Below are positions 1 to 7,496 of a DNA stretch of 64,000 nucleotides, piece after piece. This DNA comes from Castellaniella hirudinis (GTDB lineage: Bacteria; Pseudomonadota; Gammaproteobacteria; Burkholderiales; Burkholderiaceae_B), in assembly GCF_042651965.1 (NCBI RefSeq), contig NZ_JBHSDY010000006.1, forward strand, positions 186,001 to 250,000, given 5' to 3'. The position numbers and the translations under genes are program-made. Numbering within the stretch: the stretch's first letter is position 1; each line of letters starts with the position of its first letter. The notes below the pieces were generated by a model. It did no database searches, was not told the DNA's origin, and worked only from the letters and a program-made list of their open reading frames with translations.

Positions 1-221
1 ACGCACAGGCCCGAATCATCCGCCAGCGCCGGAAGGCCCGTGGCGCGGCTGGCGTGACGCGCCTTGGCCAAGGCGTTTTCCACGAAGGTGTGGAAAGGCT
101 CATCGGCCTCGGACACGCCCAGCGCGCTTTGCGGCACCATCTCGATGCCGGCCGCCGACAGGATGGCGGAAAACTCCCTCAGCTTGCCGGCGTTGCCGGA
201 TGCCAGGACGACCTTGATCAT
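1..221 (-). CDS. rdgB: RdgB/HAM1 non-canonical purine NTP pyrophosphatase, N-terminal part (cut by window edge)
   Basis: Reads leftward off the window; 73 codons are visible from an ATG at 221. The start MIKVVLASGNAGKLREF is the family's nucleotide-binding N-terminus (S/T-x-N-x-x-K), and PALADDSGL near the edge is the conserved acidic motif that follows. Known family role: hydrolysis of ITP, dITP and XTP to monophosphates to keep deaminated purines out of nucleic acids. The ATG overlaps the stop of rph by 4 bp (ATGA), so the two are translationally coupled. The C-terminal two thirds lie outside the window. Confidence 0.93.
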   Translation of the reverse strand, partial: MIKVVLASGNAGKLREFSAILSAAGIEMVPQSALGVSEADEPFHTFVENALAKARHASRATGLPALADDSGLC

Positions 222-970
222 GCCGCCTCCAGCGTCGCCGCCTGGACGCGGATCAAGGCCTGGATGCCGCCGGTCGCCAGGTCCAGCAGACTGTTCAATT
301 CGTCGCGGCGGAAGCTGCCGCCCTCGCCCGTGCCCTGGACCTCGACGAAGTCTCCGGCGCTGGTCATGACCACGTTCATGTCGGTATCGCAGGCAGAGTC
401 TTCCGGGTAATCCAGGTCCAGCACCGGCCGGCCGTCCACGATGCCGACCGAAACGGCGGCCACCTGGCCGCGCAGCGGATCAGCCTTCAATTGGCCAGAG
501 GCCATCAAGCCACGCACCGCCAGCGCCGCCGCCAGCCAGGCGCCGGTGATGCTGGCGCAGCGGGTGCCGCCGTCGGCCTGCAGCACGTCGCAGTCCAGGT
601 GCAGGGTGCGCTCGCCCAGCGCCTCCAGATCGACCACCGCCCGCAGGCTGCGGCCGATCAGGCGCTGGATTTCCTGGGTGCGGCCGCTCTGCTTGCCCCG
701 GGCCGCTTCGCGGTCGCCGCGGGTATGCGTGGCGCGCGGCAGCATGCCGTATTCCGCCGTCACCCAGCCCTGGCCCCGTCCTTTCAGAAAGGGCGGCACC
801 TTGTCCAGCACGCTGGCGTTGCACAGCACGCGCGTGTCGCCCATGCAGGCCAGCACCGAGCCTTCGGCGTGGCGCGTGTAGCCGGTCAGCAGTTCGACGC
901 GACGCAGTTCGTCCGGTCGACGGCCGGAGGGGCGTGACGAGGCGGAATGGGAATTCGAAGGGATGGTCAT
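218..970 (-). CDS. rph: Ribonuclease PH
   Basis: 250 residues, normal length for RNase PH, the phosphorolytic 3' exonuclease that trims tRNA precursors. Visible family signatures include RPSGRRPDELR near residue 15, VLCNASV, the active-site stretch GWVTAEYGMLPRAT, and LDCDVLQADGGTR in the second half. The frame is open a little further upstream (six codons), but the ATG at 970 gives the usual short N-terminus. It is first in a two-gene unit with rdgB and divergent from yicC. Intact by inspection. Confidence 0.95.
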   Translation of the reverse strand: MTIPSNSHSASSRPSGRRPDELRRVELLTGYTRHAEGSVLACMGDTRVLCNASVLDKVPPFLKGRGQGWVTAEYGMLPRATHTRGDREAARGKQSGRTQEIQRLIGRSLRAVVDLEALGERTLHLDCDVLQADGGTRCASITGAWLAAALAVRGLMASGQLKADPLRGQVAAVSVGIVDGRPVLDLDYPEDSACDTDMNVVMTSAGDFVEVQGTGEGGSFRRDELNSLLDLATGGIQALIRVQAATLEAA

Positions 971-1028
971 CAAGAAATTTCCTGCCATGCGGCCAGAGAG
1001 GGTCCGATGCGACCCAAGGGGGCCAGAC

Positions 1029-1048
1029 TACAATAAGGCCACATTGTA
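1029..1048. promoter_or_regulatory. Symmetric pair of -10-like hexamers between rph and yicC
   Basis: TACAAT (1029-1034) and its reverse complement ATTGTA (1043-1048) form a perfect 6-bp inverted repeat with an 8-bp spacer. Each arm can be read as a -10 box, one facing yicC and one facing rph, so the two promoters may overlap face to face. No convincing -35 boxes were found at 17 bp, so this is tentative. Confidence 0.3.
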
Positions 1049-1072
1049 AATAAACGCCGACGAGACCGCCCC

Positions 1073-1984
1073 ATGATCCGCAGCATGACCGCCTTTGGCT
1101 CCGCCCGCCTGGACTCCGACGCCGGGTCGATCAGCGCCGAGATCCGCAGCGTCAACAACCGCTTCCTGGATCTCAGCCTGCGGATTCCCGAGGACCTGCG
1201 CTTCGCAGAATCCCGCGTGCGCGAGCTGGTCGGCCGCCAGGCCCTGCGCGGCAAGGTCGAACTCAAACTGTCCTACGCCGCCATCGACCGCGAGGCCCTG
1301 CGCCCCATCGACGCCGAGGCCATGCAGGCCCTGGCCGAACAACTGCAATGGGCGCGCCAGTTCATTCCCGACCTGCCCGCGCCGACCCTGGCCGAACTGC
1401 CGCGTGAAGGCACGGCCCGGGGCGGACTGGACGCCGACGTCTGGCTGCCGATGTGCGAACAGGCCTGCGCGCAAGCCCTGGAAGAATTCAGTGCGGCGCG
1501 TCAGCGTGAAGGCGCCCGCCTGGCGCAGGCCATGCTGGTCATGGCCGACGAGATCGACACCATCGTCGTGCGCGTGGACGCCGAACTGCCGGCCCTGGTG
1601 CAACAACATCAGGATCGCATCGCCCAGCGCCTGCGTGAGGCCCTGGAGGCCGCCAGCCCCGAAGGTTTCGCCGCCATCAGCGGCGCCGAACTGACCGCCC
1701 GCATCGCCCAGGAAGCCAGTCTGTTCGGCCTGCGCGTGGACGTGGCCGAAGAACTCACCCGGCTGCGCTCGCACTTGCAGGAATTGCGCGAAATCCTGTC
1801 CGGCAAGCACGCCTCGTCCGCGCGCGGCGGCAGCGGCAAGCGCCTGGATTTCCTGTTCCAGGAAATGAACCGCGAGGCCAACACCCTGGGCTCCAAAGCC
1901 GCCGCCCTGTCCGTCACCCAGGCCGCCATCGACCTGAAGCTGCTGATCGAGCAGATGCGGGAACAGGCGCAGAACATCGAGTGA
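1073..1984 (+). CDS. yicC: YicC-family endoribonuclease
   Basis: 303 residues, close to the 287-300 typical of YicC. The N-terminus IRSMTAFGSARLD and the motif EIRSVNNRFLDLSLRIP near residue 25 are diagnostic, as is the C-terminal segment with RLDFLFQEMNREANTLGSK. E. coli YicC is an endoribonuclease involved in RNA turnover and adaptation. In many genomes gmk follows; here the gene is followed by an AT-rich non-coding stretch, so any gmk is elsewhere. It is divergent from rph and probably monocistronic. Confidence 0.92.
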   Translation: MIRSMTAFGSARLDSDAGSISAEIRSVNNRFLDLSLRIPEDLRFAESRVRELVGRQALRGKVELKLSYAAIDREALRPIDAEAMQALAEQLQWARQFIPDLPAPTLAELPREGTARGGLDADVWLPMCEQACAQALEEFSAARQREGARLAQAMLVMADEIDTIVVRVDAELPALVQQHQDRIAQRLREALEAASPEGFAAISGAELTARIAQEASLFGLRVDVAEELTRLRSHLQELREILSGKHASSARGGSGKRLDFLFQEMNREANTLGSKAAALSVTQAAIDLKLLIEQMREQAQNIE

Positions 1985-2051
1985 TCGATCAGGAGTGCCT
2001 TTCACAAGACGCGTCGACGCGCCAGGGGTAAATCCCCATTTCGACACCAAC

Positions 2052-2065
2052 TTGATGCAAATTAA
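2052..2065 (+). promoter_or_regulatory. FNR/Anr/Dnr-like half-palindromic box
   Basis: TTGATGCAAATTAA matches the FNR-family consensus TTGAT-N4-ATCAA at 9 of 10 defined positions. It is about 330 bp upstream of the first operon start codon, which is far for a class II site. Oxygen- or NO-responsive CRP/FNR regulators commonly control denitrification genes. Assignment is by motif and context only. Confidence 0.4.
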
Positions 2066-2173
2066 GGCGCAGAACCAAAAAATCGGAACCATCAGGCATG
2101 GCAACGCGGATTTCGTTCCGAGCCTTTGAAATCAATCAATTGAAGTAAATTATTAGAAATATCAAGCAATTTA

Positions 2174-2187
2174 TTGATTAAAAACAA
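2174..2187 (+). promoter_or_regulatory. Second FNR/Anr/Dnr-like box
   Basis: TTGATTAAAAACAA again matches TTGAT-N4-ATCAA at 9 of 10 defined positions and lies in the AT-rich core about 200 bp before the first start codon. Two near-consensus boxes in one leader of an otherwise GC-rich genome is suggestive, but AT-rich sequence raises the chance rate. Confidence 0.4.
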
Positions 2188-2388
2188 GAAATAAAAATAC
2201 ATAATTTCTTCACCTGGCCCTGCCAGCCATTCTTTCTTTCGCATCGCAACAAACAAAACCATCGTTTGATGCATCACTGACCAATTCCGCACCAGCCATA
2301 TCCCTCATCAGGGATGATGGCTTCCGGCCCCTCGCCCGCCTCCGCTCCTAGACTGACCTTGCCATCCACAACCCGGAGGGAGGCAATC

Positions 2389-2649
2389 ATGGCGCAACGC
2401 ATCATCGATGGGGTGCTGTCGGCCCTGGCGGGCCTGGTCAGCGTGCTGCTGTCCTGGCCCTACTGGCGGGATTTCGAATATTGGCCGGAATCCCATGCCA
2501 TGTGGTGGGTGTACATCGCCGTGGGCTACGTCCTGGCGGTCTACGTGTTCTACATCTTCCTGGGGTGCCTGCGCACCCTGTTCCTGCATGATGAACAGGC
2601 ACGCCCGGCCACCGGGCGCGACGGCCTGGCGCGGGAGGAACGGCCATGA
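2389..2649 (+). CDS. Small two-helix membrane protein at the head of the nor-like operon
   Basis: 86 residues from the ATG at 2389, preceded by a strong ribosome binding site (GGAGGG about 8 nt upstream). The frame is open further upstream, but those codons lack a ribosome site. Two hydrophobic segments (about residues 5-22 and 42-63) flank a Trp/Tyr-rich loop, and the C-terminus is polar. I do not recognise the family. The stop overlaps the start of the cytochrome gene (ATGA), which argues that it is an accessory or assembly subunit of the reductase encoded downstream. Confidence 0.7.
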   Translation: MAQRIIDGVLSALAGLVSVLLSWPYWRDFEYWPESHAMWWVYIAVGYVLAVYVFYIFLGCLRTLFLHDEQARPATGRDGLAREERP

Positions 2650-3626
2650 GCTGCCTGAACGGAACCGACTGCCACGAACCGGCCAAGCGCCGCGCCGCCC
2701 TGGCCGTGCTGGCGCTGATGCTGGCGATCTTCCTGCTGCTGTCCGCCTGGTCCTTCCTGCCTTCGCGCGTGCAGGCCGTCCCCGATGCGATCCAGTATGG
2801 CGGCGCCGACGCGGTAGAAGGCAAGCGGGTCTTCCAGGCCTACAACTGCATGGGCTGTCACACCATCGTCGGCAACGGCGCCTATTTCGGCCCCGACTTG
2901 ACACGCATCCACGCCGATGCCGGAGCCGCCTGGCTGGCCGCCTTCCTGCCTTCGGCGGGCGGCTGGCCCACGTCTGCCGCCGTGCGGGTGCAGTTGCAAA
3001 ACCCGGCCGCCCGGGAGGACGCAGGCACCGCCGACCTGCAGGCCTACCTGCAGCGCCACCCCGGCGCGGCCGAGCGCCTGGAACGACGCGGCGGGCAACA
3101 TACCCTGATGCCCAACCTGCCGTTGGACGCCCGCGAAGTCACGGCGCTGATCGCCTTCCTGAAATACACCTCGGCCCTGCACACCGAGGGCTGGCCGCCC
3201 AAGCCGCGCGAGGACCGGCGGATTCCCGCCGGCCTGGCCGGACAGGCGCCGGTGGCCGGGGGCGGCGCGGCGGCAGGCCAGGCCGCCGTCGCAACCGCCA
3301 CGGCAGCCCCGGCCACGACCGCCGCGCAGGTCCAGGATCCCGTGGCGCGCGGCCGGCAACTGGTCGCCGACCTGGGCTGCGTAGCCTGCCACGCGACCGA
3401 CCAGAAGCGCACGGTGGGCCCGGGCTGGGGCGGCGTGTCCGGCCACGAGGTCCAACTGGCCGACGGCACCACCGTCACGGCGGACGAGGCCTACCTGGTC
3501 CGCTCGATCCGCCAGCCCGACGCCCAGATCGTCGCGGGTTACCCGCCGCACGTCATGCCGTCCTACGACGCGCTGATCGACGAAGCCGACATGCAGGCCA
3601 TCGTGGCCTACCTGCGCAGCCTGTGA
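2646..3626 (+). CDS. NorC-like membrane-anchored cytochrome c with two haem c domains
   Basis: 326 residues. A single N-terminal membrane anchor (about residues 17-38) is followed by a NorC-like domain with the haem motif C68-M-G-C71-H72 and the context TIVGNGAYFGPDLT, typical of NorC and related subunits, with a probable Met ligand in TLMPNL. An Ala/Thr-rich linker (about 200-232) leads to a second cytochrome c domain with C245-V-A-C248-H249 and a probable Met ligand in HVMPSY near the C-terminus. Canonical NorC is about 150 residues with one haem, so this is a fused or extended electron-input subunit. It lies 13 bp before the NorB-like gene. The periplasmic orientation and donor role are inferred from the family. 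Confidence 0.85.
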   Translation: MSCLNGTDCHEPAKRRAALAVLALMLAIFLLLSAWSFLPSRVQAVPDAIQYGGADAVEGKRVFQAYNCMGCHTIVGNGAYFGPDLTRIHADAGAAWLAAFLPSAGGWPTSAAVRVQLQNPAAREDAGTADLQAYLQRHPGAAERLERRGGQHTLMPNLPLDAREVTALIAFLKYTSALHTEGWPPKPREDRRIPAGLAGQAPVAGGGAAAGQAAVATATAAPATTAAQVQDPVARGRQLVADLGCVACHATDQKRTVGPGWGGVSGHEVQLADGTTVTADEAYLVRSIRQPDAQIVAGYPPHVMPSYDALIDEADMQAIVAYLRSL

Positions 3627-3639
3627 AAAGGAAGCCATC

Positions 3640-5325
3640 ATGTTCCAGATCGACTACCGCACGCAGCGCCTGAGCCTGCGCTTCTTCTTGCTGATGCTGG
3701 TCCTGTTCGGATTCCAGGTGCTGTTCGGCCTGTTGATCGCCGTGCAACATGTGGACCCGCGCCTGCTTTCGGGCATTCTCAACTTCAACGTCCTGCGCGC
3801 CGAGCACACCAACCTCGGCATCCTCTGGATCCTGTCGGGGTTCATCGGCACCATCCTGTTCATCGGCCCCCTGCTGTCGCGCCGTGAACTGGCCGCCCCC
3901 TGGCTGATCCGCTTCCTGTTCTGGGCCTTGCTGGTCGTCACGCTGTGGAACGTCGTCACCCAGTCCCTGGCGGCGCAGGGCACCGCCGGCTGGTGGCTAG
4001 GGCAGCCCTGGCTGCAGGAAGGCCTCGAATACCTGGAAGCCGGCCGCGCCGCCGACATCGTCATTTTCATCGGTTTCGCCATCCTGGCCTGGGTGGTGCT
4101 GCGCACGTTTCCGCCTCGCCGGGAGTGGAACGAGATCCACTGGGGGCTGGCGATCGGGGTCTCCGCCCTGACCTTCGTCTGGCTGTTCGGGGTGTTCTTC
4201 GTCGAACGTCTGGATCTGCAGGAATATTTCCGCTGGTACGTGGTGCACTACTGGGTCGAAGGCGTCTGGGAGGTCATCCACATCAGCCTGGTGGGCTTCC
4301 TGCTGGTGCTGATGTTCAAGGCCGACGTCAAGGCGGTGGGCTACGCCGTGTTCTGGGGCGTTGCGATGGTCTGGCTATCGGGCCTGATCGGCAACGCGCA
4401 CCACTATTTCTGGATCGGCACGCCGGAATTCTGGCAGTTCTGGGGCTCGCTGTTCAGCGCCCTGGAGCCGCTGCCCCTGGTGTTCTGCTTCTGGCACATC
4501 TACCTGGACGCCCACCAGGACCGCCGCCCGCTGGAAAACGCGCCGGCCTTCTATTTCATCCTGGGTTCGGTGGTGCTGGAACAGGTCGGGGCGGGCATCC
4601 TGGGATTCACCATGACCTTCGCGCTGACCAACGTCTGGTCGCACGGCACCTGGGTCACGCCCAGCCACGCCCACCTGGCGCTGTTCGGCACTTTCGGCAT
4701 GCTGGGCATCGCGTCGGCCTATTACTCGATTCCCCTGCTGCGCGGCATCAAGGACTTCGACCAGCGGCTGGGCCGGATCGCCTTCTGGCTGGTCTTCACC
4801 GGCATGCTGGGCATCGCCTTCGCCTTCGCGATCGGCGGCACGGTGCAGGTCTTCCTGTACCGCGCCATGGGGCTGGACTGGTTCGGCGGCCAGGTCTTTC
4901 CCGCCATGCAGTTCTACAAAGTCCTGGTGCCGGTGTTCGGCCTGGTGTTCCTGGCGGGTGCGGGCCTGCTGATCTATGACCTGCTGACCTTGGGGTTTCG
5001 CGCCCGCAGCGCGCCCCGGCCCCAGGCGGTCTTCCAGACGGCCGATCCGGGCCGCTGGCGCCGCACGCTGCATGGCACGGAGGCCGGCCTGTGGCTGGCG
5101 GGCATGTGGATCTTCGGCGCCTTCATCACCCTGGGGCTGCTCAGCTTCAATCTGGATGCCGTGGCCCTGGGCGACCCGACCATCCCCTACGTCCTGGCCG
5201 GGCTGGGCTACCCGGGCCTGCTGCTGATCACGCTGCTGTTCGTCTGGCGCTTCCTCGCCTCGCTGGAAGCCCGGCCGGCGCCCGCGGGCTTCGGCCCAGC
5301 CGCCGATCAGGCTGCCCGGGTCTGA
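3640..5325 (+). CDS. norB: NorB-like nitric oxide reductase catalytic subunit (haem-copper oxidase superfamily), extended C-terminus
   Basis: 561 residues, about 100 longer than canonical cNOR NorB. The family's metal ligands are visible: H56 in LRAEHTNLG (low-spin haem), H203 with E207 and E211 in VVHYWVEGVWE (non-haem iron site), the pair H254-H255 in AHHYFWIGTP, ALEPLP, and H343/H345 in SHAHLAL (haem ligands). These glutamates and the HHYFWIG context mark a NO reductase, not an oxygen reductase. The extra C-terminal part adds about two membrane helices (roughly residues 485-545). A ribosome site (AAGGA) precedes the ATG. It works with the preceding two-haem cytochrome. The activation genes norQ and norD are not adjacent. 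Confidence 0.87.
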   Translation: MFQIDYRTQRLSLRFFLLMLVLFGFQVLFGLLIAVQHVDPRLLSGILNFNVLRAEHTNLGILWILSGFIGTILFIGPLLSRRELAAPWLIRFLFWALLVVTLWNVVTQSLAAQGTAGWWLGQPWLQEGLEYLEAGRAADIVIFIGFAILAWVVLRTFPPRREWNEIHWGLAIGVSALTFVWLFGVFFVERLDLQEYFRWYVVHYWVEGVWEVIHISLVGFLLVLMFKADVKAVGYAVFWGVAMVWLSGLIGNAHHYFWIGTPEFWQFWGSLFSALEPLPLVFCFWHIYLDAHQDRRPLENAPAFYFILGSVVLEQVGAGILGFTMTFALTNVWSHGTWVTPSHAHLALFGTFGMLGIASAYYSIPLLRGIKDFDQRLGRIAFWLVFTGMLGIAFAFAIGGTVQVFLYRAMGLDWFGGQVFPAMQFYKVLVPVFGLVFLAGAGLLIYDLLTLGFRARSAPRPQAVFQTADPGRWRRTLHGTEAGLWLAGMWIFGAFITLGLLSFNLDAVALGDPTIPYVLAGLGYPGLLLITLLFVWRFLASLEARPAPAGFGPAADQAARV

Positions 5326-6197
5326 GGCGAACGGCGCAGGGCGACGCCCCTGACGGCCCAGGTCGCCAGCAGAAACGGCGCGGTCAGCGACGGCAGCGCC
5401 AGCAGTTGAAAGCCTCGCATCAATAACAGGCTGAGCAGCGCACCCAGGCAGGGCCAGGCCCAGGCGCCCAGGCGGCCCGGGCGGACCGTTCGCAGAGCCT
5501 CGGCGGCCAGCACGGCATTGAAACCGTACAAGCCCAGCGCGGCGGCATCAGCGGGCAGCCCCGCGCACGAGGCCGCCAGCAGGCACAGACCCGAAGCCAG
5601 GCCGGCGGACAGCGCCGCCCAGGGCGTGCCCAGCGCCAACCCCAGCAGGCACAAGGCGCCGGCACGGGGGTCATCCAGGAACATCACCTGGCCGACTCCG
5701 CGCAGCAGGCCCTGGGCCGTGTCCCCCCAACCGGGATCAGCAGCCGCCATCACGGCGGCGCGCGGCAGCTCCAGGCCGGCAGCGGCCGCCATCAGCAGCC
5801 AGGTGATCAGCACGAACGGCGCAGTATAAGGCGGCACGCTGCTTCGACGGCGCCAGGCGTGCGCCGCCCAGCTCGCCAGCCAGGCCAGCGGCGCCACCAG
5901 GGACCAGGCGAGCGGCCCGGCCGGCAGCACGACCATGACGCCCAATCCGGTCAGCGCCCCGTTGTAGCCATCCAGGCCCACGCGACTGCCGGCCGCATCG
6001 CCGGCGGCCATTCCCCACACAGTCCCGGTCAAGGCCCCCAGCAAGCAGGCCCCCGCCATCGCCCAGGACTGCCAGGCCGCGGCAGCCAGCAGCAGCGCGC
6101 CGGCCCAGGCGCTGGGCAGCAGATAGATCTGGCCGATGCCGCGCAGCAAGATGCGGCCGAACGCGGCGCCGAACGAATCACGAACCTGCAGGGACAT
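5307..6197 (-). CDS. Urea transporter (UT/SLC14) family membrane protein
   Basis: 296 residues, strongly hydrophobic. It shows the internal duplication typical of the urea transporter family: RGIGQIYLLPS near the N-terminus and RGVGQVMFLDDPRAG in the second half, followed in each half by a GYNGALTG or GLYGFNAVLA motif and a LTAPFLLATW-type motif. Known members are channel-like facilitators for urea in the inner membrane. The ATG at 6197 is chosen because the only upstream alternative is a TTG; no clear ribosome site is seen. Its 3' end overlaps the NorB-like gene tail to tail by 19 bp. No urease genes are in the window, so the substrate is inferred from the family only. Confidence 0.8.
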   Translation of the reverse strand: MSLQVRDSFGAAFGRILLRGIGQIYLLPSAWAGALLLAAAAWQSWAMAGACLLGALTGTVWGMAAGDAAGSRVGLDGYNGALTGLGVMVVLPAGPLAWSLVAPLAWLASWAAHAWRRRSSVPPYTAPFVLITWLLMAAAAGLELPRAAVMAAADPGWGDTAQGLLRGVGQVMFLDDPRAGALCLLGLALGTPWAALSAGLASGLCLLAASCAGLPADAAALGLYGFNAVLAAEALRTVRPGRLGAWAWPCLGALLSLLLMRGFQLLALPSLTAPFLLATWAVRGVALRRSPQTRAA

Positions 6198-6287
6198 GGT
6201 GGCGGTTTGAAAGAATGGCTTGGAAGAGCGGCTTGAACCCAAGCCGCGATCGTACAGCGGGAACGGGGGCGGCGTACAATCTCAGCG

Positions 6288-7496
6288 ATGAAAGATACGC
6301 TTGCCACGGCGCTGCCCGCCTCCGAGCCCGGTGTCGCCTTCCCCGTCCTGGGGGCCATCAGCCTGACCCACCTGCTCAACGACATGATGCAGTCGGTGCT
6401 GCTGGCCATCTACCCGGTGCTGCAGGGCCGCTTCGACCTCAGCTTCGCCCAGGTCGGCGTCATCACCCTGGCCTTTCAGTTTTCGTCCTCGCTGCTGCAA
6501 CCCGTGGTGGGCCGGCTCACCGACCGCCGCCCGATGCCCTATTCCCTGCCGATCGGCATGGGCTTTACCTTCTGCGGCCTGCTGCTGCTGTCCCAGGCCT
6601 GGAGCTTTCCCCTGGTGGTGCTGGCCGCAACGCTGGTGGGGGCCGGGTCCTCGGTGTTTCATCCGGAATCCTCGCGAGTGGCGCGCATGGCCTCGGCCGG
6701 CCGGCACGGCCTGGCCCAGTCGATCTTCCAGGTGGGCGGCAACATCGGTTCCTCGATCGGTCCCCTGCTGGCCGCGCTGCTGATCGTGCCTCACGGCCAG
6801 AACAGCGTCGCCTGGGTATCGCTGGCGGCGCTGGCCGGCATCATCATCCTGCTCGGCGTCAGCCGCTGGTATGCCGCCAACCTGTCGGGCGTGCGCGGAC
6901 GCGCATCCCTGAGCCAGACCGACAACGGCCTGTCGGCACGCCAGGTGCACGGTGCCGTATTCATCCTGATGCTGCTCATTTTCAGCAAATATTTCTATCT
7001 GGCGGGCCTGACCAGCTATTTCACCTTTTACCTGATCGACCGTTTCGGCCTGGACATCCAGCAAGCGCAATATGCGCTGTTCGTGTTCCTGGCCGGCGTG
7101 GCCACCGGCACCCTGGTGGGCGGGCCGGTAGGCGACCGGATCGGCCGCAAGCGCGTCATCTGGGGGTCGATCCTGGGCGCCGCACCGTTTTCCCTGGCCC
7201 TGCCCTACGCCAACCTGCACTGGACCCTGATCCTGGCGTTCTGCGCCGGGGCCATGATCGCCTCGGCCTTCCCGGCGATCATCGTCTACGCCCAGGAACT
7301 GATGCCCGGCAAGACCGGTACAGTCTCGGGGCTGTTCTTCGGCCTGGCCTTCGGCATGGGCGGGATCGGCGCCGCCGCGCTGGGCAAACTGGCCGACGCC
7401 ACCAGCATCACCTTCGTCTACCACGTGTGCGCCTTCCTGCCCCTGCTGGGCCTGGCGGCCTTCTTCCTGCCCGACACCCGGCGCCGCGCGGCATGA
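6288..7496 (+). CDS. MFS transporter, fosmidomycin-resistance (Fsr) type
   Basis: 402 residues with twelve predicted membrane helices. The N-terminal stretch with SLTHLLNDMMQSVLLAIYPV is characteristic of Fsr-type exporters, followed by the MFS motif A variant GRLTDRRPMP and, later, GGPVGDRIGRKRV between helices 8 and 9. Relatives export fosmidomycin and other small compounds in exchange for protons; the real substrate here cannot be read from sequence. The stop overlaps the start of the next MFS gene by 4 bp, so the two exporters form an operon. Confidence 0.82.
   Translation: MKDTLATALPASEPGVAFPVLGAISLTHLLNDMMQSVLLAIYPVLQGRFDLSFAQVGVITLAFQFSSSLLQPVVGRLTDRRPMPYSLPIGMGFTFCGLLLLSQAWSFPLVVLAATLVGAGSSVFHPESSRVARMASAGRHGLAQSIFQVGGNIGSSIGPLLAALLIVPHGQNSVAWVSLAALAGIIILLGVSRWYAANLSGVRGRASLSQTDNGLSARQVHGAVFILMLLIFSKYFYLAGLTSYFTFYLIDRFGLDIQQAQYALFVFLAGVATGTLVGGPVGDRIGRKRVIWGSILGAAPFSLALPYANLHWTLILAFCAGAMIASAFPAIIVYAQELMPGKTGTVSGLFFGLAFGMGGIGAAALGKLADATSITFVYHVCAFLPLLGLAAFFLPDTRRRAA

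Larger units (their letters stand above)
1985..2388. other. AT-rich non-coding leader upstream of the nitric-oxide-reductase-like operon
   Basis: About 400 bases without a convincing gene. The middle (roughly 2040-2290) is strikingly AT-rich compared with everything around it. A 66-codon frame on the minus strand (2092-2292) has no ribosome binding site and follows the AT-rich composition, so it is not called. The stretch holds two FNR-like boxes (listed separately), the perfect palindrome TGATGCATCA (2267-2276) and a CATCA/TGATG inverted repeat just before 2320. The simplest reading is a long regulatory leader for the operon starting at 2389. Confidence 0.6.

Noticed and set aside
2267..2276. 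TGATGCATCA palindrome as a third FNR site
   Set aside because: The half-site spacing does not fit FNR (no 4-bp gap between TTGAT and ATCAA).
2092..2292. 66-codon minus-strand frame in the AT-rich leader
   Set aside because: No ribosome site, no recognisable protein pattern, and its composition simply follows the AT-rich regulatory DNA.
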